Source of the DNA: Deltaproteobacteria bacterium
GTDB lineage: Bacteria > Desulfobacterota > Desulfobacteria > Desulfobacterales > JAFDCJ01
Direction of reading: 5' to 3'
DNA: 9,339 nucleotides
Assembly: GCA_019310665.1 (NCBI GenBank)
Contig: JAFDDW010000040.1
Location: 1-9,339 of the forward strand
Shown here: piece after piece, positions 1 to 5,312 of the stretch
How the letters are laid out: every line of letters starts with the position of its first letter
Position numbering within the stretch: the stretch's first letter is position 1
Position numbers and translations under genes: made by a program
The notes under the pieces: model-generated
Database searches by the model: none
What the model was told of the DNA's origin: nothing
What the model saw: the letters and a program-made list of their open reading frames with translations, nothing else

Positions 1-27
1 GCAGTGCCTAAGGTATGGGATCATTGC

Positions 28-55
28 TTAGGGTTTAAGGTGTAAGGTTATCGGA
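28..55. repeat. Degenerate heptamer array downstream of the PPTase gene
   Basis: Three consecutive 7-base units are readable on the plus strand: TTAGGGT (28-34), TTAAGGT (35-41) and GTAAGGT (42-48). A weak fourth, TATCGGA, occupies 49-55. The array ends 11 bases before the stop codon of the phosphopantetheinyl transferase gene (67-69, minus strand), so it lies just 3' of that gene. Immediately left of it, CCTAAG (7-12) and CTTAGG (27-32) form a 6-base inverted repeat. The rest of 1-66 shows no gene. Its partner arm, if any, would lie outside the window. Confidence 0.55.
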
Positions 56-66
56 TGAATCCCCAA

Positions 67-681
67 TCATTCAAGCGTCCAGTCAATTTGATATAAATCC
101 TGAGTGATGGAAGCAATATGGTCTTCAAAATAGAAATGCTCGATCAGCCATTCCCTGTCTAGATAGCGAATTATTAAATGCCGATCGTCAATGATCCGGG
201 TAACCTGACATTTCAGAAGGTCTTTCAGGCCTGACCCGGAAGTCTTCACCAGGGCTTCTTTGGATGTCCAGTAACGGAAGAAGGTCATTAATGAATTTTT
301 TTCCGGATCAGCCAGTGCCCATTCCCGATCACCGGCGGTTTTGGCAAACAGCCCCCGGGAACATTCGCGGATTCGCTCGATATCGATGCCGATGGGTGTC
401 GGCGCGACCACCCCGCCTACGTACTGCGTTTTGTGGGTAATGGACCAGTAAATGTCATTAAAGGGCAGGGGGGCACCGTTTTCATCCTTTTCCAGCCTGT
501 CAATTTTGAGGCTGCTTATTTCGGCGGATTTTTCAAGGGCCCGGCGGGCATGGCGGCTGAGAAATTTGACCCGTTCCCTGGGTTTGTAGTTTTTTACATC
601 TCCGGGCACTGCCAGTATGACTGGGTGAATCACTTGATTGCGGAATGCGGAATGCGGAATGTGGAATTTTTTAGATACCAT
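67..681 (-). CDS. Sfp-type 4'-phosphopantetheinyl transferase superfamily protein
   Basis: This enzyme would transfer the 4'-phosphopantetheine arm of CoA onto a serine of acyl- or peptidyl-carrier proteins, in the cytoplasm. The 204-residue reading frame carries the family signatures in order: NGAPLPF followed by WSITHK (about 68-84), the Mg-binding GIDIE (98-102, with D100 and E102), and WTSKEALVK (138-146, with the catalytic-region E142 and K146). Length fits a compact Sfp/AcpT-like enzyme. Residues 6-16 (FHIPHSAFRNQ) are encoded by a four-copy GCGGAAT array read on the opposite strand, so they are probably not ancestral. The recognisable domain begins near VILAVPG (21-27). No good Shine-Dalgarno site precedes the ATG at 681; a GTG at 633 (V17) would remove the repeat-coded part and is a credible alternative start. 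The gene lies after rsmI on the same strand, 168 bases away. Whether it serves fatty acid synthesis or a secondary pathway cannot be told from here. Confidence 0.88.
   Translation of the reverse strand: MVSKKFHIPHSAFRNQVIHPVILAVPGDVKNYKPRERVKFLSRHARRALEKSAEISSLKIDRLEKDENGAPLPFNDIYWSITHKTQYVGGVVAPTPIGIDIERIRECSRGLFAKTAGDREWALADPEKNSLMTFFRYWTSKEALVKTSGSGLKDLLKCQVTRIIDDRHLIIRYLDREWLIEHFYFEDHIASITQDLYQIDWTLE
640..667. repeat. (GCGGAAT)4 heptamer array, left arm
   Basis: Four exactly phased 7-base units: GCGGAAT at 640-646, 647-653 and 654-660, then GTGGAAT at 661-667. The array lies inside the 5' end of the phosphopantetheinyl transferase frame. The inverse complement, ATTCCGC, recurs at 794-800 and 827-851, so the two sites form inverted arms around a spacer of about 160 bases. 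Neither strand of the perfect repeat contains a stop codon: the 7-codon cycles are A-E-C-G-M-R-N and I-P-H-S-A-F-R. Confidence 0.9.
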
Positions 682-746
682 ATATTCTCATAACTTTTGC
701 AGCAGTTGAAAGCGCGCTACCCCTTCTATATAATTTGAAATTTGGA

Positions 747-776
747 GCACTGGATGTAATCCTTTAACTCCAGTGC
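747..776. repeat. 8-bp inverted repeat between the heptamer arms
   Basis: GCACTGGA (747-754) and TCCAGTGC (769-776) are perfect reverse complements with a 14-base loop. The hairpin sits in the spacer between the GCGGAAT arms, in the rsmI-PPTase gap. No T tract follows on either strand, so it does not look like an intrinsic terminator. It could be an RNA processing or pausing structure, or part of the repeat element. Confidence 0.5.
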
Positions 777-793
777 CCATTTCCGAAATTTAC

Positions 794-851
794 ATTCCGC
801 ATTCAAAATTCTTTCTTCTTTTTTTCTTTCCGCATTCCGCATTCCGCATTC
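794..851. repeat. ATTCCGC heptamer arrays, right arm, at the rsmI stop codon
   Basis: Two stretches of the same word. ATTCCGC-ATTC spans 794-804. A longer run (TTTCCGC, ATTCCGC, ATTCCGC, ATTC) spans 827-851. They are separated by a pyrimidine-rich tract. Both end in the same context, CCGCATTCAAAA (797-808 and 844-855), so this is also a direct duplication. The rsmI stop codon (TGA, 850-852 on the minus strand) lies at the junction, sharing bases with the first repeat unit: on the minus strand the gene reads GAGTTTTGA directly into ATGCGGAATGCGG. Confidence 0.85.
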
Positions 852-1707
852 AAAACTCTGTCATCTGTTTTCTGATTTTTAACGCTTCCTGGTACACCTT
901 GTTTTTTGAAAGGCCGTATTTTTGGGATATTTCTTGGGCCAGTCTGGAAACCGGTTCGTTTTTCGATTCCAATTCATTGCGTATTTCGCTTCTCACCGTT
1001 TCCCAATTCACGGTGTTGCCCGCCTCGCAACCTGATATCAGTAAAGTACATTCTCCTTTGATCTCGGATCGCCCTTCAAGGATTTCCAAAATTTCCAACA
1101 GCCGACCCCTTATAAATTCTTCGTGGAGTTTGGTCATTTCCCTGGCCAGCACACCGTAGCGATTACCCATGGTGCTGATAATCTCTTTTAAAAGGAGCAG
1201 GATGCGTTTGGGAGACTCATAAATGATCAGGGTCCGGGGCTCTTTTGCAAGCGCACCCAATTGATTCAACCGTTTACCTTTCTTTTTAGGCAAAAAACCC
1301 GCAAAGGTGAACGCATCGGTCGGCAGCCCGGCAACGCTCAGTGCAGCGGCAGCAGCAGAAGCACCCGGCACAGGGACAATGCTCACGTCATTTCCGGCGG
1401 CTGAATTAATCAGGCGATAGCCGGGATCCGACACGGTTGGCGTTCCGGCATTGGATACCAGAGCGATGGACGCCCCGTTTTGTAATTTTGTAAGAATTTG
1501 CGGGGTTCGCTCCTTCTCATTGTGCTCATGATATGAAATGAAGCTGCCCTTGATACCATGCAGTTCTAAAAACCTTCGCGTTTTGCGTGTATCTTCGGCG
1601 GCAATCAGATCGACCCGGCCCAATATTTTAAGCGCCCTCAATGTGATGTCATCCCGATGGCCGATGGGTGTGGCGACAACATAAAGGGTGCCCGGACTGA
1701 CAGCCAT
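850..1707 (-). CDS. rsmI: 16S rRNA (cytidine(1402)-2'-O)-methyltransferase RsmI
   Basis: RsmI 2'-O-methylates C1402 of 16S rRNA in the ribosomal decoding centre, using S-adenosylmethionine. The 285-residue protein matches the family's usual length. Visible family blocks, numbered from the chosen start: GTLYVVATPIG (5-15), IAAEDTRKTRRFL (35-47), ISYHEHNE (57-64), ALVSNAGTPTVSDPGY (82-97), VPVPGASAAAAAL (112-124), YESPKRI (163-169) and REMTKLHEEF (189-198). Two positions differ from the commonest family consensus as I recall it: GH where ATPIGN is usual, and SNAGTP where SDAGTP is usual. The frame is open to a GTG at 1764, but the extra 19 residues are low-complexity and poorly family-like, so I chose the ATG at 1707. 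An AGG directly abuts it and is not a good ribosome site. The stop codon falls on the edge of a GCGGAAT array. The gene lies downstream of yraN, 308 bases away. Confidence 0.95.
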   Translation of the reverse strand: MAVSPGTLYVVATPIGHRDDITLRALKILGRVDLIAAEDTRKTRRFLELHGIKGSFISYHEHNEKERTPQILTKLQNGASIALVSNAGTPTVSDPGYRLINSAAGNDVSIVPVPGASAAAAALSVAGLPTDAFTFAGFLPKKKGKRLNQLGALAKEPRTLIIYESPKRILLLLKEIISTMGNRYGVLAREMTKLHEEFIRGRLLEILEILEGRSEIKGECTLLISGCEAGNTVNWETVRSEIRNELESKNEPVSRLAQEISQKYGLSKNKVYQEALKIRKQMTEF

Positions 1708-1767
1708 CCTGTTTTGTTTTGAATTTTTATCTTTCAAAACGATGCCCCTACATGTTTTTCCCACAAA

Positions 1768-1795
1768 ATTTGGGATTTGGGAATTTGGATTTAAG
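1768..1795. repeat. ATTTGGG heptamer array, left arm
   Basis: Four phased 7-base units on the plus strand: ATTTGGG (1768-1774), ATTTGGG (1775-1781), AATTTGG (1782-1788) and ATTTAAG (1789-1795). The reverse complement of its GGGATTT phase recurs as AAATCCG/AAATCCC at 1882-1902. The two sites are therefore inverted arms about 86 bases apart. The array lies upstream of rsmI. Confidence 0.7.
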
Positions 1796-1881
1796 GTCCG
1801 CCTCTCTCCGAGCTGTAAGCTCTACAAGCCGGAAGCCGGCGGATCAATCCAATAAAAAATGATAGAGCGAAGCGATACAAC

Positions 1882-1902
1882 AAATCCGAAATCCGAAATC
1901 CC
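1882..1902. repeat. AAATCCG heptamer array, right arm
   Basis: Three exact-period units on the plus strand: AAATCCG (1882-1888), AAATCCG (1889-1895) and AAATCCC (1896-1902). On the minus strand this reads GGGATTTCGGATTTCGGATTT, matching the GGGATTT phase of the array at 1768-1795 in inverted orientation. Confidence 0.75.
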
Positions 1903-1916
1903 TGGCCCAGACCTGA

Positions 1917-1937
1917 TTTATAGGGATTGTCTATAAA
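1917..1937. repeat. 7-bp perfect hairpin in the yraN-rsmI gap
   Basis: TTTATAG (1917-1923) and CTATAAA (1931-1937) are reverse complements with a 7-base loop. The structure lies about 80 bases after the yraN stop codon on the minus strand. It is AT-rich and not followed by a T tract, so its function is unclear. Confidence 0.4.
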
Positions 1938-2015
1938 GGCTGCAACTCCCCAGGCGTTCCGCTTTGGTGTTATTTAAATCTATGCCGTCGCGCCAGGGCG
2001 GGCTGAAATCTATAA

Positions 2016-2387
2016 TTACCCATAGGCCAGTTCGAAAGCATTTTTTACAATTTCAATTTGAGGTTCATCCCGATTTGAAGTGACCGCAACGACATCAAAT
2101 CTGGCCCTGGCATCAGTCTGCTTGGTTCTTTTTAGATATTGCAGGGCGACCATGGAGATCTTGCGTTGTTTTTTAGCCGTCACCGACCATTTCGGACTTC
2201 CATACCGAATCGATCTCCTTGATTTAACCTCCACAAAAACAATTGTTTTCTTTTCTTTAGCGATGATATCGATTTCGCCCAGTTGAGTGCGATAATTCTG
2301 CTCCAGAATTTTATATCCGTTTTTCTGCAGATACCATGCGGCCAGGGCTTCACCCTTCTGACCGAATTTTTGTCTTTTGTTCTGCAT
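2016..2387 (-). CDS. yraN: YraN family (UPF0102) nuclease-fold protein
   Basis: A 123-residue protein of the YraN/UPF0102 family, predicted to have the PD-(D/E)XK endonuclease fold, related in fold to Holliday-junction resolvases. Its cellular role is not settled. The sequence shows the family core: GEALAAWYLQKNGYKILEQN (12-31), GEIDIIA (37-43, with E38 and D40) and FVEVKSR (51-57, with E53 and K55). Together these supply the expected metal-binding and catalytic residues, so the protein looks intact. Length is typical. The ATG at 2387 is preceded by AAGAG about 10 bases upstream, a weak ribosome site. The gene follows rnhB on the same strand, a neighbour pair common in Gram-negative bacteria. 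The intervening 185 bases carry inverted heptamer arms. Confidence 0.92.
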   Translation of the reverse strand: MQNKRQKFGQKGEALAAWYLQKNGYKILEQNYRTQLGEIDIIAKEKKTIVFVEVKSRRSIRYGSPKWSVTAKKQRKISMVALQYLKRTKQTDARARFDVVAVTSNRDEPQIEIVKNAFELAYG

Positions 2388-2486
2388 AGTGATGGCTCTT
2401 TTTTCCGCCGAAGGTGGATTGGTCGTCCGTTGATAGCGACCTTAACATGTTGGAATAAGAGGCAACAAGCTTTTTCAATGGTAAGC

Positions 2487-2564
2487 GTTCAAAGGTTCTG
2501 AGTTCACCTATTGACGTCTCCAAATCGGTGTAAACCCTGAACCTCTGAACCCTGAACCCTTGAA
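2487..2564. repeat. Inverted GTTC / TGAA micro-arrays in the rnhB-yraN gap
   Basis: Left arm on the plus strand: GTTCAAAG, GTTCTGA, GTTCACC (2487-2508). Right arm: CCCTGAA, CCTCTGAA, CCCTGAA, CCCTTGAA (2535-2564). The arms are inverted versions of the same word (GTTC/GAAC), with period 7-8 and a 26-base centre. The right arm starts 8 bases from the rnhB stop codon (TAG, 2573-2575). The remainder of the gap (2388-2486) lies between the left arm and yraN and shows no recognised element. Confidence 0.75.
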
Positions 2565-2572
2565 CGGTTACT

Positions 2573-3175
2573 CTATATGTACTCCTTGACCCCTTTAAAA
2601 CTGCGGCGATGAATCGGGCAGCAACCAAATTTTCGAATGGCTTCCTTGTGGGCCCGGGTCGGATAGCCTTTATGTTGGGGGAAATCGAACTGGGGGTAGT
2701 AATGATGGTATTTTTGCATCAGGTGATCCCGGGAGACTTTGGCGATGATCGATGCCGCGGCTATGGAGATACTTAATGCATCGCCCTTTGGTATCGGTTG
2801 TTGAGACAAATCAGAAGGTATGGGGAAGGTGCCGTCAATTAAAAGATGATCCGGTTGGGGAGCCAGATTTTTGACCGCCATGGCCATGGCCAGCAACGAG
2901 GCTTGCAAAATGTTGATTCGATCGATTACAACCGGATCCACAATACCGATACCGACTGAAACTGCCCGGGCATAGATTATAGCAAACAGACGTTCCCTTT
3001 TTTGGGGCGACAGTTTTTTAGAGTCCGTTATATCGGGATCATGAAAGGCAGTCGGTAGAATCACGGCAGCCGATACTACCGGGCCAGCCAGGGGACCCCG
3101 GCCGGCCTCATCGATGCCTGCGATTGCTTTGTAACCTTTTTGGGTGGCTTCTTTTTCGAAATACCATAAGTCCAT
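2573..3175 (-). CDS. rnhB: Ribonuclease HII
   Basis: RNase HII cuts the RNA strand of RNA-DNA hybrids and single ribonucleotides embedded in DNA, starting ribonucleotide excision repair. The 200-residue protein has the complete family pattern: GIDEAGRGPLAGPVV (20-34, with catalytic D22 and E23), DSKKLS (51-56), LIDG (112-115, with D114), the GD pair (131-132, D132 as the likely fourth acidic residue) and ASIIAKVSRD (141-150). It ends with FPQHKGYPTRAH (165-176), also conserved. The start at 3175 (MDLWYFEKEA) is kept because it gives the usual short lead before GIDEAGRG. It has no Shine-Dalgarno site, however: the bases upstream are a GAATTCC heptamer repeat ending CCGAT directly before ATG. 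The gene lies between rplS and yraN, its common position. Confidence 0.97.
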   Translation of the reverse strand: MDLWYFEKEATQKGYKAIAGIDEAGRGPLAGPVVSAAVILPTAFHDPDITDSKKLSPQKRERLFAIIYARAVSVGIGIVDPVVIDRINILQASLLAMAMAVKNLAPQPDHLLIDGTFPIPSDLSQQPIPKGDALSISIAAASIIAKVSRDHLMQKYHHYYPQFDFPQHKGYPTRAHKEAIRKFGCCPIHRRSFKGVKEYI

Positions 3176-3177
3176 AT

Positions 3178-3273
3178 CGGAATTCGGAATTCGGCTTCCG
3201 GCCCATAGGGGCTTACGCCTACGCCCCGGTGGGAAGTCGGAAAGTAGAAGGGGGAATGCAGAATTGGGAATTC
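3178..3273. repeat. GGAANNN heptamer arrays abutting the rnhB start codon
   Basis: Next to the rnhB start codon, GGAATTC occurs twice in tandem (3179-3185 and 3186-3192), followed by GGCTTCC. Further out, six exactly phased units fill 3232-3273: GGAAGTC, GGAAAGT, AGAAGGG, GGAATGC, AGAATTG and GGAATTC. The first four bases stay RGAA while the last three vary. Between them lies a GGGGC/GCCCC inverted repeat (3208-3212 and 3223-3227) with a 10-base loop. The constant-plus-variable pattern at fixed period is not what recent slippage of an identical unit would give. Confidence 0.75.
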
Positions 3274-3331
3274 CGCTGCTACTCTACATTCCTAAATCCC
3301 TTTACCACGTGCCCAGGAATCTTAAACTGCC

Positions 3332-3354
3332 AGTCGGCACCTGTAGTGCCGACT
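3332..3354. repeat. Perfect 9-bp palindrome in the rplS-rnhB gap
   Basis: AGTCGGCAC (3332-3340) and GTGCCGACT (3346-3354) are perfect reverse complements with a 5-base loop. This is the strongest compact hairpin in the window. It lies about 40 bases after the rplS stop codon on the minus strand, beyond a TTGA-type array. No T tract follows on the minus strand, so an mRNA 3'-end-stabilising or REP-like role fits better than a classical intrinsic terminator. Confidence 0.65.
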
Positions 3355-3394
3355 AATCCACTTAGTCAACCAGTCAACTTAATCAACTAATCCC
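3355..3394. repeat. AGTCAACN octamer array at the rplS stop codon
   Basis: On the plus strand the units are AGTCAACC (3364-3371), AGTCAACT (3372-3379) and TAATCAACT (3380-3388), flanked by AATCCACTT and AATCCC. On the minus strand this reads as TAGTTGATT, AAGTTGACT, GGTTGACT. It begins within a few bases of the rplS stop (TAA, 3395-3397). The word is the same as in the rimM-trmD gap (5320-5410). No inverted partner arm is evident in this gap. Confidence 0.7.
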
Positions 3395-3742
3395 TTAATT
3401 AAACCGTTTTTCTTTAATTCTGGCTGCCTTTCCTCTGAGTTTGCGCAGATAGTAGATTTTGGCGCGTCGCACACGGCCCCTGGTAATGATCTCGATTTTA
3501 TCAATGATCGGTGAGTGCGTCGGGAATATCCGTTCTACCCCAACGCCATATGATACCTTGCGCACAGTGAAGGTCGCGTTCGTAGTGCCTTTACGCTTGC
3601 TGATGACCACACCTTGAAAGGCCTGAATTCGTTCTTTTTCTCCTTCTTTTATTTTTACACTGACTTTGACCGTGTCACCCGGCCCAAAGTCAGGCAGATC
3701 CATGCGTAAACTTTCACTTTCAATCTTTTTTATCTTATCCAT
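3395..3742 (-). CDS. rplS: 50S ribosomal protein bL19
   Basis: bL19 sits at the 30S-50S interface of the ribosome. The 115-residue product has the family's usual length and landmarks: FGPGDTVKVSVKIKEG, then RIQAFQGVVISKR, then FTVRKVSYGVGVERIFPTHSP, and a basic C-terminus with RAKIYYLRKLRGKAARIKE. The frame stays open to an ATG at 3766. I chose the ATG at 3742 because a strong GGAGG (3747-3751) lies 4 bases before it and because the protein then starts MDKIKKIE with normal length. This good ribosome site contrasts with the array-bordered genes nearby. The gene follows the SPOUT methyltransferase on the same strand, 179 bases away. Confidence 0.98.
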   Translation of the reverse strand: MDKIKKIESESLRMDLPDFGPGDTVKVSVKIKEGEKERIQAFQGVVISKRKGTTNATFTVRKVSYGVGVERIFPTHSPIIDKIEIITRGRVRRAKIYYLRKLRGKAARIKEKRFN

Positions 3743-3745
3743 ACG

Positions 3746-3751
3746 ACCTCC
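3746..3751 (-). promoter_or_regulatory. Shine-Dalgarno site of rplS
   Basis: The plus strand reads ACCTCC, so the mRNA carries GGAGGU just before the ATG at 3742. It decides the start in favour of 3742 rather than the upstream in-frame ATG at 3766. Confidence 0.8.
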
Positions 3752-3921
3752 GATTTTCGTATACATTATGATTTTTGTAATTTTTCTACGAAAGTAAGTA
3801 ATTAACGTCTCTGAATTTCTATCACGCCGTGGGACTGTAAAAGGTTTAAAACAATCCTGAACGGCGTAAATGTTACCTGCGAATGTTTACAAAACAAGTT
3901 AGCGCTTATGTGGCGAAGCCC

Positions 3922-4482
3922 CTAACCTGTCCTTCCGGCCAGTCGATCGAGTATTATTGCAGCTGCTGATCGGACCGACAGATGGTTGTAATCTGAAGCC
4001 CCGCTAACCGGTTCCAGCACAAAGTCTGCCTCTGAAATGAAGGCTTCCGCCAGCCCCCAGGCAGTACCAAAAATCAGCAGATGGGGCATACCGGTTTCCA
4101 AAATGGTGCGAAACTTCTCGTAACCGATACTCGACGGATAGCTGCGGGCACTGGTTGCGATTGTTTTTGGATATTGGTTTTCAATATGCCTGATGTCTTC
4201 AACAACATCTGCCATCGAATCGACGACCTTGATCGTTTCAAGAGCACGGCGCCTGGCAGGATTGTAAGCGGCTCCGGCACCGCTGACCCAATGAGCGATA
4301 ATCCTTTGGGCCAGCACCTGCTGATCTTTAAGTGGGGTAACCACGTAAAAAGATTTTACCCCGTACGTTTTCGCTGCCCGTGATATATCGTGCAAGTCCA
4401 GGTTGGTGACGGCCGAAGCGATTATGTCGCCGTTCTTATTTACCACCGGGTAGTGGGCTAACGCCACGTAAATGTTGGGCAT
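3922..4482 (-). CDS. SPOUT-fold SAM-dependent RNA methyltransferase of unknown target, next to trmD
   Basis: A 186-residue protein of the family often annotated as 'RNA methyltransferase' (the Pfam family Methyltrn_RNA_4, by recall). It resembles the SPOUT/trefoil-knot class but its substrate is not established. Visible marks: an N-terminal block VALAHYPVVNKNGDIIASAVTN (6-27), LDLHDISRAAKTYGV (28-42) suggesting a pairing with an incoming RNA or domain, FGTAWGLAEAF (138-148) as a SAM-loop candidate, and YNHLSVRSAAAIILDRL (165-181), matching the C-terminal knot helix of SPOUT enzymes. Position next to trmD and rplS supports a role in rRNA or tRNA modification; this is inference. The ATG at 4482 is preceded by CCGAT and a repeat array rather than a Shine-Dalgarno site. 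The start is still credible because MPNIYVALAHYP is family-like. Confidence 0.85.
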   Translation of the reverse strand: MPNIYVALAHYPVVNKNGDIIASAVTNLDLHDISRAAKTYGVKSFYVVTPLKDQQVLAQRIIAHWVSGAGAAYNPARRRALETIKVVDSMADVVEDIRHIENQYPKTIATSARSYPSSIGYEKFRTILETGMPHLLIFGTAWGLAEAFISEADFVLEPVSGASDYNHLSVRSAAAIILDRLAGRTG

Positions 4483-4565
4483 ATCGGTTTCCCGGTTAGC
4501 CCGTTTGCCGGTTAGCCGGTTTTTCCAGATACGGGCAAACGGGTAAACGGGCTAACGGGCCAACC
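4483..4565. repeat. Inverted octamer arms filling the whole trmD-methyltransferase gap
   Basis: On the minus strand, directly after the trmD stop, the units are GTTGGCCC, GTTAGCCC, GTTTACCC and GTTTGCCC, then GTATCTGG. After a short A-rich centre come CCGGCTAA, CCGGCAAA, CGGGCTAA and CCGGGAAA, ending at the next gene's start codon. The arms are inverted copies of one octamer word. The best continuous pairing is GTTAGCCCGTTT (4495-4506) with AAACGGGCTAAC (4545-4556), 12 bp. A second register pairs CCCGTTTGCC (4500-4509) with GGCAAACGGG (4534-4543), 10 bp. No other sequence fits in the 83-base gap. Confidence 0.9.
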
Positions 4566-5312
4566 CTATTGAATTAAGCTTTTTATCACATGATGCCACT
4601 TTTTAAGAATTTCGATCTCCTGCCGGTCCAGGGTCTTTTTTTGCAGCAGATCCGACCGTTTCAAAAGCGTGCGCATCAGAGATGATTCAAGCCGCCATTT
4701 TTCAATTTCCTGGTGATGGCCGGAAAGCAATACTTCCGGGACCTCCCGGCCTTCAAAAATTCGGGGGCGCGTATAATGCGCATGCTCCAGCAGGCCGTCT
4801 GAAAACGAATCCTTTTCGGCTGCCTGATCGCCGCCGAGCACACCGGGAATCAGCCGGGTGGCGGCATCAATAACAATCATGGCGGCCAGTTCACCCCCGG
4901 TCAGCACGTAGTCGCCGATTGATATTTCATAATCAACCAGGTCGCGGCAAACTCGCTCATCAACACCTTCGTAGCGACCGCAAATCAGAACCAGACCGTC
5001 CCAAGATGCCAATTCTTGAGCCATCCTCTGATCGAAGACTTGTCCCTGGGGTGTTAGTAAAACAGTTTTTGCTTCCGGCACCGTTTGGGCAGCGGCCCGA
5101 ATGGCGCCCGCCAGGGGTTCGGGTTTCATTACCATTCCGCTGCCCCCGCCGTAGGGCCTGTCGTCGGTAACCTGGTGTCGATCCCGGGCGTAATCTCTGA
5201 TGTTAATGGTCGAAGTCAGAATCTTCTTTTCTTCGATCGCCTTGCGGATAATCCCGTGGGCCCAGAAGGGGTCGAACATCTCCGGGAAAATCGTCAGTAC
5301 AGTGAAAAACAT
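4566..5312 (-). CDS. trmD: tRNA (guanosine(37)-N1)-methyltransferase TrmD
   Basis: TrmD methylates N1 of G37, next to the anticodon, preventing +1 frameshifting. The 248-residue protein has the family's expected length and blocks: FPEMFDPFWAHGIIRKA (9-25), RDYARDRHQVTDDRPYGGGSGMV (39-61), the trefoil-knot SAM pocket LLTPQG (85-90), CGRYEGVDER (111-120) and IGDYVLTGGELA (132-143), then RLIPGVLG (153-160) and KDSFSDGLL (167-175), which carries the presumed catalytic aspartate. The C-terminal helical domain appears complete. The start at 5312 is kept because MFFTVLTIFPEMF is the normal N-terminus, although no Shine-Dalgarno site is present: an AGTTGANN array runs to within about 8 bases of the ATG. 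It follows rimM, as in most bacteria. Confidence 0.98.
   Translation of the reverse strand: MFFTVLTIFPEMFDPFWAHGIIRKAIEEKKILTSTINIRDYARDRHQVTDDRPYGGGSGMVMKPEPLAGAIRAAAQTVPEAKTVLLTPQGQVFDQRMAQELASWDGLVLICGRYEGVDERVCRDLVDYEISIGDYVLTGGELAAMIVIDAATRLIPGVLGGDQAAEKDSFSDGLLEHAHYTRPRIFEGREVPEVLLSGHHQEIEKWRLESSLMRTLLKRSDLLQKKTLDRQEIEILKKWHHVIKSLIQ

Larger units (their letters stand above)
1708..2015. other. 308-base gap between yraN and rsmI, repeat-rich, no gene seen
   Basis: No convincing coding sequence on either strand. The gap contains the two inverted heptamer arms (1768-1795 and 1882-1902). Between them are a short GC hairpin, GCCGGAAGCCGGC (1828-1840, 5-bp stem), and a GAGC/GCTC hairpin (1810-1822). 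To the right there is a perfect 7-bp hairpin, TTTATAG/CTATAAA (1917-1937). The word AAATCTAT is repeated at 1975-1982 and 2006-2013. No T tract follows any stem on the minus strand, so I do not call a terminator. No strong promoter is visible for rsmI. Confidence 0.5.

Noticed and set aside
773..1159. 128-codon plus-strand frame over the rsmI 3' end
   Set aside because: It is antisense to rsmI and its N-terminal part is the translation of stop-free ATTCCGC repeats.
850..1764. Longer rsmI starting at the GTG at 1764
   Set aside because: The added 19 residues are lysine- and asparagine-rich and unlike the family N-terminus, while the ATG at 1707 gives the normal lead before GTLYVVATPIG.
2350..2628. 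92-codon minus-strand frame spanning the rnhB-yraN gap
   Set aside because: It overlaps the rnhB 3' end and the yraN 5' end in another frame and owes its middle to the TGAA-type array. No family resemblance and no ribosome site, so I treat it as an open-frame by-product.
3824..3867. ACGCCGT/ACGGCGT inverted repeat between the SPOUT gene and rplS
   Set aside because: Seven base pairs with a 30-base loop and no T tract; too weak to call a regulatory structure. The rest of 3767-3921 shows no array and no gene.
4483..4565. Intrinsic terminator after trmD
   Set aside because: The hairpin is strong but not followed by a T tract on the minus strand, and the next gene starts immediately.
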